Shown one piece after another: positions 44,318 through 55,624 of a DNA stretch of 64,000 nucleotides. Position 1 is the first letter of the stretch, and every line of letters begins with the position of its first letter. Made by a program: the position numbers and the translations under genes. Under the pieces are notes generated by a model, which saw only the letters and a list, made by a program, of their open reading frames with translations, was not told where the DNA came from and did no database searches. Source of the stretch: Loripinus fragilis (Eukaryota > Mollusca > Bivalvia > Lucinida > Lucinidae); assembly GCA_964019695.1 (NCBI GenBank), contig OZ026530.1, forward strand, positions 33,214,690 through 33,278,689. Direction: 5' to 3'.

Positions 44318-44644
44318 AAAGAAAACTGTGTTGCATAGCCTAGTCGGGGTAGCTAGGAGTCATCACTCCACACGTTAGTGCAGGCCCACTATGTAGTGTC
44401 CATGAGTGACCAATAAGTCGCCGGGCCTGGGACAAGTCAGTGACTAGTCATATGTACTGTTTTATCATTTAATAATTCCTAAGTCAGCCCACTGCAGAAT
44501 TACTCTCAGGCACACACTAGACAAGACAGTTATATTTCAGAACCAAACAACGACTGATTAACAACTAATAACTGCTGTTTTACAACTCTTTCATAACTTC
44601 TTCATAACTAACAACTTCTCTCTCTCGCCCCTCTCGCATACCGG

Positions 44645-44652
44645 TATTTATA
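44645..44652 (-). promoter_or_regulatory. TATA box of the 5' LTR
   Basis: TATAAATA on the minus strand, with a purine-rich GAGAGG region about 25-35 nt downstream where transcription would start (around 44615-44625). Confidence 0.6.
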
Positions 44653-44676
44653 CTTTTGCTGTCAGATTTAGTCGGG

Positions 44677-44716
44677 CAATGACGTACATTGGGTGTCAAT
44701 GACGTACATTGGGTGT
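44677..44716 (-). promoter_or_regulatory. Tandem 20-bp repeat in U3, CRE-like
   Basis: Two exact copies of a 20-bp unit (44677-44696 and 44697-44716; also 35961-36000 in the other LTR) lie 25 bp upstream of the TATA box. Each contains TGACGTA, close to the CREB/ATF half-site. Tandem U3 repeats are a common enhancer form in retroviral LTRs. Confidence 0.6.
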
Positions 44717-45042
44717 TAATCTAGTAATAATATAATCTTGTTTATGTGGCAGACTTGTCCGATAAGCCATTGAGCTTCACATAAACCTGTCGGGCGTGAT
44801 AGGAAAGCAGCTCCCTAACGCCTCTAATAAGATAATAAAGTAGATAGTCAAGGCGTGTCTTGACAGTTATATCAAATTTATAGTTTTGTTTACAGAATTC
44901 CAGAAAGGCCAATTACCTGAGAAATGCACTTATAATTGTAAAAGTATCTGAGAGACATAATATTTCTACAATATTCTAAGCAATATTAAAGAAGGATTTT
45001 TGAGACGCAAACCCACTAGGTAGCACAGTCTATTATGTCACA

Positions 45043-45046
45043 ATAT
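45043..45046. repeat. Target-site duplication, right (ATAT)
   Basis: Matches 35609-35612 at the opposite end of the element. Confidence 0.85.
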
Positions 45047-45384
45047 TTCATCACTGTCACTTTTGGTTGGCACGACAGTAGTTATCGTCAAATATGGCTG
45101 CTGATTGGCGGAAAATTAAAACAAGCCAGGCGTCGTGTTAATAAATCAAAATAACGGATTAATGGATTAATAAGTCATTTCAGTACAGGTAAGGACATTT
45201 TGTTACCATTTTCTGGACCTATCTCTTGGGATACCGATTTTCACGTCAGTTTGACCATTCAAACCGAGTGAAGAAGGCAGCATGCACACGAGGGAATTAG
45301 TTCATAGGACAGTTTTGGTTTTGTTCAGTATCTTGATTCTTCGAAATGCATGTAGCCCAAGACTGTCATGAGGTAGGGATATCA
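45047..45384. other. No feature recognised
   Basis: Host flank of the retroelement insertion; non-coding. Confidence 0.4.
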
Positions 45385-45612
45385 CATGGGCGAAAGTTCA
45401 AAAAATTTCAAAATCCTGAACTTTTGAAATTCAAATCTTAAAACAAGCATATCAATACTTCCATGTTTTAGCTGTCATAAAATGTCTTAAGATAAACTAA
45501 AAATAAATCAGAAAAGCTATTTTAATCTACTTCATTCAGGATTTCTGTGGAAAGTGGATAGTCGACCGCCAAATCCTGAATTCAGGAATAATCCTGAAAA
45601 CTTTCACCCATG
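45385..45612. mobile_element. MITE family M3, copy 2
   Basis: Inverted ends 'catgggcgaaagttc' and 'aactttcacccatg', with the inner word 'tcctgaattcagga' shared with 30330-30560. Confidence 0.65.
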
Positions 45613-46512
45613 TCATCAGACTGAGAGGATGCACAGGCTGATCTGCGCCTTCGTTGTTCGCGAACTCCCGTCAGGGTTTAAATATTGTTTCCCCATCTTC
45701 CCCATGTAAAAAACTTTTAACAAACTGAAAGATAGTTCCCTACCTACCGTCACAATTTTAATATTGAATGTAACCTGAAACACGCATATTTTTGTTTGGC
45801 CATAGTGACGCATTGCACACTAGCTTAAAGCAAACAGTGAAATGAAACGCTAGTTGATCTGGGTCCACATTGTTTGTTTAGATACATGACTCCTCGGGGG
45901 TTGAACTATAACTTTAAATTAAGTTAAGATTTAAAGTATTTCAGTCATGTCGGACTATCAAATTAGACAAGATACCTAATATCTTTTTTAACATATCTTT
46001 ACCCTATAATTCGCATGTGCGAGCAGTGAAAGGTCTCGTGTGGAAAATAATTTTAGGATCATGCCCAAACCACCTGCACGTTTAAGACCATATACAGAAC
46101 ATCTGCGAAGTTTCCAAATTATCGGAGGAGTTACGCTCATAAATAAATACACATTGTATCCGAGATTTGGCATAAGGTACAAGTTCACAAGTCGAAAAAA
46201 GTGAAAAAAAATAATTTGACGATAATGGACCAAACCAAATGCACATCCTCAGTCCATGGACAAAACATCTGTGAAGTTTAAAAAAGATCGTACTAAAACA
46301 TGTAGGGGGGAGTTGTGCTCATAAAGTTAAAGTACCCCCTCATTCAGTCACCAACGGACAGACTCATTTTAATAGTCTCATTTCATATACGTCAGGAGAC
46401 AATTAAAAAATCTCCTTGCCGTGAAACTATTAACTACTATATCCGTTTTAAGCAAAAGTGGTCCAGATCCCTTGAAAATCTGTAAGCATTTAATATTGGC
46501 CAATCATCGACA
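45613..46512. other. No feature recognised
   Basis: Non-coding. ORFs of 65-81 codons on the minus strand lack domains. Confidence 0.4.
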
Positions 46513-46551
46513 CGCCAGCGAAACGCCATTTTAAATGGCGTTTCGCTGGCG
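46513..46551. repeat. 39-bp perfect palindrome
   Basis: Nineteen bases (starting CGCCAGCGAAACGCC) are mirrored exactly around one central T. Fragments of the same word occur at 31606-31632 and 47888-47905, so it is probably the core of a MITE. Confidence 0.85.
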
Positions 46552-46659
46552 GGTCGAAAATGGCCCGCTTGTAGTAGTATTTTGATCATATCTCCCTCCT
46601 CACCAAAGTACGAATACCCCCTCCCCCAAAACAACAATATCAAACAACAAAAAATGTAC

Positions 46660-47560
46660 TTATGTTTTTAATGGGAGTAGAAAAAGCTTTGATGAGACTG
46701 CGCAAATGCGCGTTCGTTGCTCGCAAATGCAATATAAATCACAGTCCATTGCATGTCTTCGTCTTCTAAATCTATATTTATTTTTAATGGGGGAAGCGAA
46801 GGCTCTAGCGAGACTGCGCCCCTGAGCTTTCCTTGCTCGCGCAGTCAATCAAAACACCAACAACTGCATGTCGTGTACGTTTTTCAATGAGAAGAGCAAA
46901 TAATAATGGGCATTAGTTGCTCGCACATGCAATAAAGCCACTTTCCACTTATAAATGTATAGTTATGTTTTGAAAGTGAGCAGCTAAGGCTCTAGCGAGG
47001 CTGCGCATCCTGAGCTTTTGTTGCTCGCACGTGTAATAAAACCCCACCATCGATTACATGTATATATCTACCAGACGTCCTTAAGTTTTTAATTGGGGTA
47101 GATAATGCGCTAACGAGTATGCGCAAATGCGTATACTCGTTGCTCGCACATGCAATATAAATCACCGTCCATTGCGTGTCTACGTCTTCTTAATGTGCGT
47201 ATTTACGTCTTCTTAGGCCATCCTTAAAAATATATTTGTTTGCCGTGCATTTCAGTTTGGGTAGATAGTTGTTTTTTTTTTAAAATTCAAAACCAACAAC
47301 TGCATGTCGACTACGTTTTTTTATGAGAAGAGCAAATAATCTTACGAGACTACGCAAATGGGCATTTGTTGCTCGCACATGCAATAAAGCCACTGTATAG
47401 TTAGGTTTTGAAAGTGAGCAGCTAATGCTCTATTGCGAGGCTGTGCATTTGCGCAGACTAGCCTAAGCTTTTGGTGCTCGCACATGCAATATAAATCACC
47501 GTCCATTGCATGTCTACGCTTCCAAAGGTAAGAATGCATACAATAACAATCAATGTAACC
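46660..47560 (+). repeat. Tandem array of ~100-bp palindromic units
   Basis: About seven degenerate units, each with 'gctctagcgagactgcgc' or a variant, then 'cgttgctcgcacatgcaata', then 'cgtccattgcatgtctacg'. Units near 46680, 46800, 46905, 46985, 47105, 47345 and 47420 differ in length. The repeated 'ctcgcacatgcaa' links it to the palindromic units at 10560-10990 and 54055-54560. The ORFs at 46660-46848 and 47342-47569 are read through the array. Confidence 0.6.
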
Positions 47561-48863
47561 TTTCTTCAATATTCAAATACAGCTTTTAATGATTTTGAAG
47601 ACGAGTTTGTTAACAGAATTAGAGAAAAAATAATAAAGATTCTCAGAAAGGCAATATTTTTTTGGGGGGTAGGGTCTGTTTTGGGTGGGAAGGTAGGAGC
47701 ACGGCAAACCAATATTTTTTTATGGTCGGCCTAAATGTATAGTTTTGTTTTGAATGCTCAATAGCGCTCGTTTCGAGCTTTCCTTGCTCGCACAATCAAT
47801 TAGAAAACACCAACGACTACATGTCTATATATGTCTACTAAATGTACTTATATTTTGGAGAGTAGAAACGGGTCATCATCGGCCCACTAGCGAAACACCA
47901 TTTAAATAAAACATGAGATTAAACCATCTATTAAATTTATTTGTATTATTCATGTAGTTTGCATACTGCGCAGATCTAGACTAAGTTTGCCAATCTCGGG
48001 TATACAAGGTCTTCACTCCTACGTATGAAATTAAGACTTGTCTTAATCGAAGGTTAAGAATGCGGACTTGGTTGATGTGAGAAAATTAAAAAGACAGAAT
48101 AACAATTCTTATAAAAAAATAAATCATTATTTCATCAACAGAGAGGGAAAAAGACACAGCATCCAATAATAAGTAGTATTTTAGTTCACGCTGTCGCCAA
48201 CGGCGTGTTCTAATTAACTAGCTAATTGGACCATGTATCCTTTATTCAATATAGGGTCGGTGATTGGACATTATTGTTCTCGCTAATTAACAAAACTAAA
48301 CGCCTATTAAACAAACTAAACGTATAATAATTGGGCAATTATCGAAACTGTTAGAAGTAAACCAAATGGGTTTATTTTGCAATTGTCTACCTAAATACTG
48401 ATGGTAAGAATGGGTTTGTAGGCCCCCATCGGTAAAAAGATGTGTTTAAATATTTAATAATTATGTTGATTTAAGTAAGAGTCTATCTATTTATGATTTA
48501 TAGGCGTAGGAGTCTCGTAGAACGGTCAGTGGGGCGCCCCGATGTGCAAATTTCAAGGAACACTTGGTTTGAATTCCTCTTTTTTCTGCGTCTAAGTATT
48601 TCGCACCATCAGTAATTGTTGCTCTTAATCAAAGCTTGAGAGGGGGTGGGTATAAAACAGACGTTCGACCCAGTCTGAGATTTTTTGATAATCCTTTTCC
48701 CAAGAACTTAGGGAGAAATACACAAGTATCACTAATCTGTGAGCATTACATGATTCCAATGAGAAAAAAAGTGAACCACACATTACGTTGGTGGTTGCAT
48801 TTAAAGCGAAGTAATTTCGATTTATTTAAATCGTTTGAAATATTCATACATGCAAGTTTGATA
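47561..48863. other. No feature recognised
   Basis: AT-rich non-coding sequence; one further 'gctttccttgctcgcaca' unit lies near 47780. No exon is supported. Confidence 0.4.
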
Positions 48864-49410
48864 TAGATTGGATAAGTATATTATTAAAAATAAGCAAAAT
48901 CAATGCAAATTTTGATATCATCGCCGCCTGATTCTCCTCTCCCAGCCTCCTTCTCCTGCCCTTCGCCTCCTGCTCCTAAAGAAATTTGGCTCTAAATCAC
49001 TCAATTATCATCGAAATATCTCGAAAAATTGCATTTGGGACAACATGGGTGTGGAGGGGCCTCGGTAGTATGAATAAGGGTCCAAACGCTACTATACGTT
49101 TGGTTAGAAGGCAAAACCATGCGGGAACCACCGTTTCTTGGACAACTGTGCAACGGGAGAATAACTCTCACGCTTACAAACTAAGTTCAAATGTGCAAAC
49201 AGCATGCTCTACGGATAGCTTAAACAATTGCCCGAAGCATAGCATTCTTAGATTTTCGAGTTTTGCGCTGAAAATTTACTTATGATTGAAAATGTGTCAA
49301 CACAACTTACCGTGTTCCATTGTTTTGCCCACTGCCTGCTTCCCGGAAGGGCCTTCGCCTCACTTTACGTTCTGCTCTTTTTGGAGAAGGAGGCCGAGAT
49401 TGGAGGCCGT
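48864..49410 (+). repeat. 547-bp duplicated segment, copy B
   Basis: Inverted twin of 28971-29517. The plus strand holds the 99-codon ORF 48986-49285, matching 29096-29395 with about four residue differences and the same ends. No recognised domain. Confidence 0.7.
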
Positions 49411-50393
49411 GCTAGTCGACTTGAAAAAACACCAAACACTTGACATTTTGCTTATGGCAGATTTTTTATGATTTTTTTTAAAAATTGATAATTTTCCGAA
49501 TTTTCCGAAATTTTCGAAAATCGTCAGCTGCACATACTAAGGTCATTGTATGTGTTTTATTTTATGTTAATATGTTTGACAAAACAACATGCAACTTGAT
49601 GTGCCCATTTTCTAACGATATTTTTTAACTATTTTGGTATCAACTTCCGATTTTAACGTCAAACTTTAAAGGTCATTTAAATAGCAGTTGTAAAAGATTT
49701 CTTTTAATTTTTAAGCTGAACAGTGACGCCAATTCGTAATGGAGAAACCCTGAAAATTTCAATGCTGTGCCGCAGATAATAAAGCGTACAGAGCAATGCA
49801 AAGTGAGTATGCAAACTGCATGGTTAAGCCAAAAATCCTTTAAGTTGTTGACCGTGGCTGTCTTCATGTTAACATAGAAGAGAAATGGAGTGTTCAATTG
49901 TCAAAAAAAACTTTTGATTCTTTTCATCTTATATCACAGCTGTTAAAACATCTTCAACCTAAATAAAATATAAATGGATAACGTATCAAATGAATAGTTT
50001 ATATCACACTAAAAAGTGTGACTTTTTGAAATGATGGTACCTTTACTCGGACCTCGTCTGTGCAAGGTCTACCATTCATTTTGAAATGACATAATTTGCA
50101 GAGTCTCAACAAAGCCTTGGACCTTTTTATAGAATTTAAATTTTGTGAGAGCGATTTTTACTTTTTGAACGGGAGCAAAAATTGTATGGTGGCTACTTAT
50201 AACTTCGGTTCAGTGTATATCAGCTTTTAGCATATTTGTCTTAGATTATGAAAATCTGACTTTCAACGTTACTAAATTCTGTTGTTAGATTATTTTGTAC
50301 ATACACTTACCAGTTGAGCTACATGGCCCTTGTATAGGTGTACTTTATCCATGGATGAATGGTTATGGTACATTGCTGCATAGAATTACACCA
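49411..50393. other. No feature recognised
   Basis: Non-coding AT-rich sequence. Confidence 0.4.
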
Positions 50394-50652
50394 GAGGCGA
50401 GTTCAACAATGCGAGCGCTTGCTAGCGCTCGTTGTATTGGTGTCAGGCTTTACACATAACGAATAAAGATAGGTACCAGTCAACGAGCGCCCGGCGAGCT
50501 CTCGCATTATTGAACTCACCTCTGAGGTGAGTTCAACAATGCGAGTGCTCGCCGAGCGCTCGTTGATTGGTACCTATCTTTATTCATAATGTGTAAAGCC
50601 TGGCATCAGTACAACGAGCGCCCGAGAGCGCTCGCATTATTGAACTCGCCTC
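50394..50652. repeat. Nested palindrome: two ~129-bp hairpin elements head to head
   Basis: 50394-50522 and 50524-50652 are near-perfect reverse complements around 50523. Each half itself begins 'gaggcgagttcaacaatgcg' and ends in its near-complement, with inner arms 'gagcgctcgttg' and 'caacgagcgc'. It thus has a hairpin inside each arm and one hairpin over the whole. The unique centre of each half is about 60 bp ('aggctttacaca'). Confidence 0.85.
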
Positions 50653-50689
50653 AGGGTAGATATATTGTCATGAAGGTAGAATAGTAGGT

Positions 50690-50960
50690 AAGGGTGCAAA
50701 GATCAGGAATCGATACAATCAAGTACCACACCTGACCCAGGATACCAATGGGAACGTGACAAACTCACAGTTAGACACCACAAACGAGAGCCAAGAGGCC
50801 AGCCCTTTCCCAGCAGGTGACCACAAAGCACATATAAACAGACGTGCACAAAGACATAGCAAACACAAGACAGAACAAAAACCTAAAATATCCACAAAAG
50901 AAGTATCGCCTTGGAACGGTCATTAAAACACTTTACTGGAGGGCTTTATAGGCTTTATTT
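50690..50960 (+). repeat. Dispersed core repeat copy
   Basis: Carries 'caggaatcgatacaatcaag', 'gagagccaagaggccagccc' and 'cgccttggaacggtca', shared with the 880-bp repeats and, in reverse, with 24597-25030. Confidence 0.65.
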
Positions 50961-51937
50961 GAACACGGCAACAACAATAACAACAACAACATTAACAACA
51001 AACAACAAAAATAAACGTTAAAATATTGACGATTTTGACTTTAAAAGACTTCCAAATGTGATTTTAGTTGGGTATTGATGTTATAATACCCTTACGAATG
51101 AATAAAATTGATTACTAAATTTTTGGGTAGTCTAATTATGCATGCCCCACCCATTTGATATTATCTCCTGTATTGTCACGGGGATCTGTTTATCTAATTA
51201 TAACCTATTCTCGTTCATAATACATCAAACTTCTTATTAAAAAGAATACCAGTGATACTTTATACATAGGGAAGTTTTGGCCAGGATTGACAATGTGCTA
51301 TTAAACAATAAATGTGAAATGAATTGACCTAGTCGCACGAAAATCTGATTTTGTTGAATGCGTATGTCCTATGCTGACAGCCTTTTCCAAACATTTTCGC
51401 CACTGACAAAATACAGGCCTGACCTTGGTCCAAACAATCATCTACAGTTAGTGATACCTGATAAATCCATGTCACTACAGTCGGATCTACAGATATTCCA
51501 GTTTATTCAGAAAGGGGGATAAGTTGCTCTAAATCCATTATATATTTTTGAGTGATTTGTCATCCGTCAGTGATATGTCACTGAAAAGTTTCTTATGCAT
51601 ACCTTTTGTGTACATTTGCCATTTTATGGATAGGACTACTGATTGAACCAGAACCGGTTGAAATTTGCAGAATCAAGATCTATATTATCAAGAGTACACT
51701 TAATGTCACGGTCCTGTATTTCGAAGACGCAGGCCTTGTATTTGACCAGCCTTGAAAAGGTTTCAGATCAGTATTTACATCTGCTCAAGACAGAAAATTG
51801 TCGTCTCTAACCTGTCACTGAAAATATGACACCGTCTATTACCTGTTACAGAGTCGTCTCTGACCAGTAACATTTGAAACAAAATCTGAGGTTTTCAGCT
51901 TTCTTTGAAAGAGTGTTGACTGTACTATATCTTATAG
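50961..51937. other. No feature recognised
   Basis: Non-coding; a short (AAC)n-like stretch lies near 50965-51010. Confidence 0.4.
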
Positions 51938-52812
51938 CATAAGATATCGAACTTAACAACATATACGTGTGTGATGGCAAGCACAGACCTGGGCGCATTC
52001 TCTTTATTCCTGAGACAAACTTTCATAACAATAAATTTACAGCCAGTCAGCATCCTTCCTTCCAAATGTAGTTCCTTGCTTAGGCTATCACAAAGCAGGT
52101 CAGGGTTCGAAACACAACATAGACTGAGCATTAACCCATCCAATTATACAGCCTATCTGAAAGAAACTGATAACCAATCAAATATCATATAAAGCAAGAA
52201 TCTTTGAAATGTTTAAACCTCTTGGAAATACAGCTTTAAACTCTACATAGCAAAGTAAGAAAAGGGACAAAGACCAGGAATCGATACAACCAAGCACCAC
52301 ACGTGACCCAGGTTACCAATGGGTAGTGACAACTTCACAATTATACATAATAAAAGACAGCCATGAGGTCAGCCCTTTCCCAGCAGGTGATCACAAGGCA
52401 TCAATCAGTCGCGCACGAAAGCATAACAAAAAAAGACAGAAATAACATAAATGATCCAGAAAAGAAGCACCGCCTTGGAACGGTCAGTAAAATATTTTAC
52501 TGGAGGGCTTAAACCGGTTTCAAGGGGCACCAACTTCACCCTTAGTTTAGATGTGAATCAAAACGCATAGATGTTTGGTTTGCATTAAAGACCCCTAACT
52601 AATCAATGCATTATCTCATAGAACCTAAAAATCAAGACATATAAGCAAAGATAAGGACTCAATAGTAAATAAAACTAAATATAACCGGAGCAAAAGAAAT
52701 GCGAAAGGTAAACCCCGGTGGGCCTGACAACAGCCGAAGCATTAGGTCCCTACCATCTCATCAATAGATAAGTCTTTAAGTCGGAACCGTCATAGAGTCT
52801 GGAGTCCGACCA
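51938..52812 (+). repeat. Dispersed ~880-bp repeat, copy 2
   Basis: Collinear with 13925-14812; both end at the same word 'ggagtccgacc', which suggests a true element terminus. Confidence 0.75.
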
Positions 52813-53147
52813 ATGCAGCAATGTGAACTATTTCTCGCAGAAGATTGATCAAACAATAATAAATACAATTATTCGCAAAAAATCGTTTATATCAAAACTA
52901 TGAATAATGTTTCTTTTAATATTAGACACATGTTCAAAGTAAATGAATTAGTTCCATTCACGTTTATAATTGTTAAACAAGTTAAATACACATTGTAGTT
53001 GGCAAATGTTACACTGGTACCGGAATTTACTACAAGGGACTTGTGCCGGCTAAATTCCACACATGAGCTGGCCTAAATGTGTGGAAAAGGTGAACAAAGT
53101 CTATACCTGTTGACTTCATGATTTCTTTATAATATTAAATTAATAAT

Positions 53148-53385
53148 GAGCCAGTGCATGAGATTTCCAACAATGTGGTATGTGCGACCAGCAAAGCCTC
53201 AGATCAGCCTGCGCAAATGCGCAGTCTGATCAAAGCCTTTGCTAGTCGCTTGAGTATTTTATGATTGTTAATCATCTGACTGAACACCATTTGGAGTCTC
53301 CAAGCTTAATAAGGAGGCTGCCGATGCTCTTCCTAGTCTACACTTGTCAAAATGCCACATTTTTGGAAATCTCATGCACTGGCTC
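53148..53385 (-). mobile_element. MITE family M1, copy C (nested)
   Basis: Opposite orientation to copy A. Ends 'gagccagtgcatgagattt' and 'aaatctcatgcactggctc' are perfect inverted repeats. It sits inside the left arm of the element 53100-54970. The inner palindrome is near the left end. Confidence 0.8.
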
Positions 53386-53586
53386 AAATTTTTGTGATGA
53401 CATTGGGCGCACAGACCATCGGTAACACTGCTGTTTATGGCTCTGCCATGCAATCTGTGATTTAATTCATGGTTTGGCCGGCAAATCTGACACAGCTCTG
53501 GAGTATGACTGTGACATGTGCTTTTTACCACTGTGTATGTAGTAATTGTAGGAAATCTGCATGTTTCAGCGCAGCTGTTATCATAT

Positions 53587-53823
53587 GAGCCGCGGCATGA
53601 GATTTCCAAAAAATTGACATTTAGACAAGTGTAGAATCGGACGAGCCTCTACATCCTCCTTTTAAGCTTAGAAACTCCAAATGGTGTTCAGTCAGTAGCT
53701 TAACAATCATAAAATACTCAAGCGACTAGCCAAGGCTCTGATCAGACTGCGCGTATGCGCAGGCTGATCTGAGGCTTTGCTGGTGGCACATAACAAATTG
53801 TTGGAAATCTCATGCACTGGCTC
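53587..53823 (+). mobile_element. MITE family M1, copy D (nested)
   Basis: Same orientation as copy A. ATAT flanks both sides (53583-53586 and 53824-53827), and the related arm at 10351-10370 shows the unoccupied sequence with ATAT at 10358-10361. Confidence 0.85.
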
Positions 53824-54970
53824 ATATTCCCATGAAATAACATAAAAACTCTATTTTATTTTTTTGTAAACTAGCAAAAGTTTTATTGAGGAATTCTATA
53901 ACAACGCACTGGGAGCATTTTTGACGCATTGATACAACGCACTGGTTGCTGCACAGATGTGGCGTGGTTGCTGGTGCAGAATCGCCACAGCCTTTGCTAC
54001 TCACATAAACGGTACATGAATTGCCATTTGAGCCAGCACATTATATTTAGGGTACTGTGACGAAGGCTCATGCGAGCATGTGTAAATGTGCAGACTCGCC
54101 AGAGTCTTCGCTGCCAGCACATGAGATCTTGGTACTTATTAGATCACATTGTCCAGTGACTCTATGGCTCATGAAAGCCTGCACAAATTTGCAGACTCAC
54201 CAGAGTCTTCGCTGCTGGCGTAAATAGTCATTTAAGCACCACTAGCAATGCTTAGGTAAGCCTGTGTATATGTGCAGACTTACTAGAGCCTTCGCTGCTC
54301 GCACAAAATTGCATTAAATCGCCATTTGAACCAGCAGATGAGATTTTTGAACTGTGACGAAGGCTCAGACTAGACTAAACAAATGTGCAGACTCACCATA
54401 TAGCCTTGTCTGCTTGCATAAATGATACAAAAATCAATGAGGTCTTGGTGCAGAGGCAAAAGCTCAAGGGAGACTCTGCAAATTGTGCATACTCGCCAGA
54501 GCCTTCGCTGTTCGCATGACATCAAATTTTCTATTTTGAGCCAGCACATTTGCACAGGCCTGCCTGAGCCTTCGTCACAGTACCTAAATATCATGTGCTA
54601 GCTCAAATGGCGATTTGCGTACCGTTTATGTGAGTAGTGAATGCTGTGGAGAGTCTGCATCAGCAACCACAGCATATCTGTGTAACCATCAGTGCGTTGT
54701 ACCAATGCATCAATAAATGCTCCCAGTGCGTTGAATTCCTCAATTAAACTTTTGCCAGTGTACCAAAAAATAGAGACTGGTATTCGTTTTTCGGATGTTA
54801 TTTCATGGGAAAATGATAACAGTTGCAGATTTCCCTCAATTAAGGCTGTCACGATATAAAAAAGCACATGTCATGTCAAACTACAGAACTGTATCGCATT
54901 TTGCCTGCCAAACTATGAATTTAAACACCAAGTGCGTGGCACAGCCATAAATTTCAACGGAATGCAAATA

Positions 54971-55624
54971 TTTGAATGATTATTAAAGAAATCACTTCTA
55001 AGGTTAGAAGTATCATGAGGAAAAGTCTTCTTCTGTTGTCACTGCAAAACCACAGAGGAGTTTGTGGCTCTCATATAGTCATTTTTAAGTCAAAGTTTTT
55101 TTCCTAAATTTCAAAGCAAGCACACTCAGGCGTAATGAGCAGCACTGGTCGCATCTGTGATCAGAGCAAATAAAATACTTTGTAGAAAGCTGCAACTTGT
55201 CAAAGAAGATTTTTTTTTTTTTACTTCAACACCGGTTATAATTAACCGGAAATAGAAGTGACACCTAGCGGCAAATTGATGGACACAACAAAGGCAGCTG
55301 GCCTTTAAATTGGTAAACCATATTGACAGAATAAACCCCTTTTAACAGGTATAATGCCTTGAATTCGTGTCGTTGCAAGAACATTTATTCGTGAAGCTTC
55401 AATCTGGTATGATTGCAAATCCGATGCACTAACAGATCGGGCACTAAACAGCTTCAAAGTCCGCTCACAAAGTGATCCCCTCTACTCCATTCTGTAGCAA
55501 TTTCACTTTTTTTTTTCTAACGGATGCACCCGTGAAAGTGATCCAGGATAAGTGGATAGAAGAGTTGTTGGCACGTCTATGCCTGATTGAGAGTCTTTTT
55601 CCTTGTGGTAAAATAAGTAGCACC
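54971..55624. other. No feature recognised
   Basis: Non-coding; poly-T runs near 55210 and 55508. Confidence 0.4.

Larger units (their letters stand above)
35613..45042 (-). mobile_element. Complete env-bearing Ty3/gypsy LTR retrotransposon (errantivirus-like), 9430 bp
   Basis: Two 714-bp LTRs, a 4-bp duplication and the minus-strand order gag, protease, RT, RNase H, integrase, env define it. Protease before RT and integrase after RNase H is the Ty3/gypsy (Metaviridae) order. Coding uses at least three arrangements: gag in one frame, protease and pol in the -1 frame, integrase tail and env in gag's frame. A candidate splice donor before gag and an acceptor before env suggest a spliced env mRNA, as in errantiviruses and retroviruses. 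LTR similarity (713/714) implies recent insertion. Two apparent lesions, a TAA between protease and RT and a frame change at an A6 run, may make this copy defective. Confidence 0.95.
44329..45042 (-). repeat. 5' LTR (right), 714 bp
   Basis: Matches 35613-36326 at 713 of 714 positions by direct reading, with the same TG...CA ends. It would drive transcription of the element leftward: tandem 20-bp repeat, then TATA box, then R and U5, then the primer site. Confidence 0.97.
53100..54970. mobile_element. Second long-inverted-repeat element, related to 10047-13197, with nested MITEs
   Basis: The left arm (about 53100-53930, broken by two MITEs) shares 'tctatacctgttgact', 'tttatggctctg', 'aattcatggttt' and 'caacgcactgggagcat' with the arm at 10100-10480. 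The right arm (about 54720-54960) is its reverse complement. Between them lie palindromic units with 'gcagactcaccagagtcttcgctg' (quoted shortened: 'cagactcaccagag' plus 'cttcgctg'). The outermost terminal sequence of the 3.15-kb relative is not recognisable here. No transposase is seen. Confidence 0.65.

Noticed and set aside
35613..45042. Exogenous retrovirus or Steamer-type element
   Set aside because: LTRs of 714 bp, presence of env and the coding layout do not fit Steamer as I know it; Ty3/gypsy gene order and a 4-bp duplication indicate a Metaviridae-type element.
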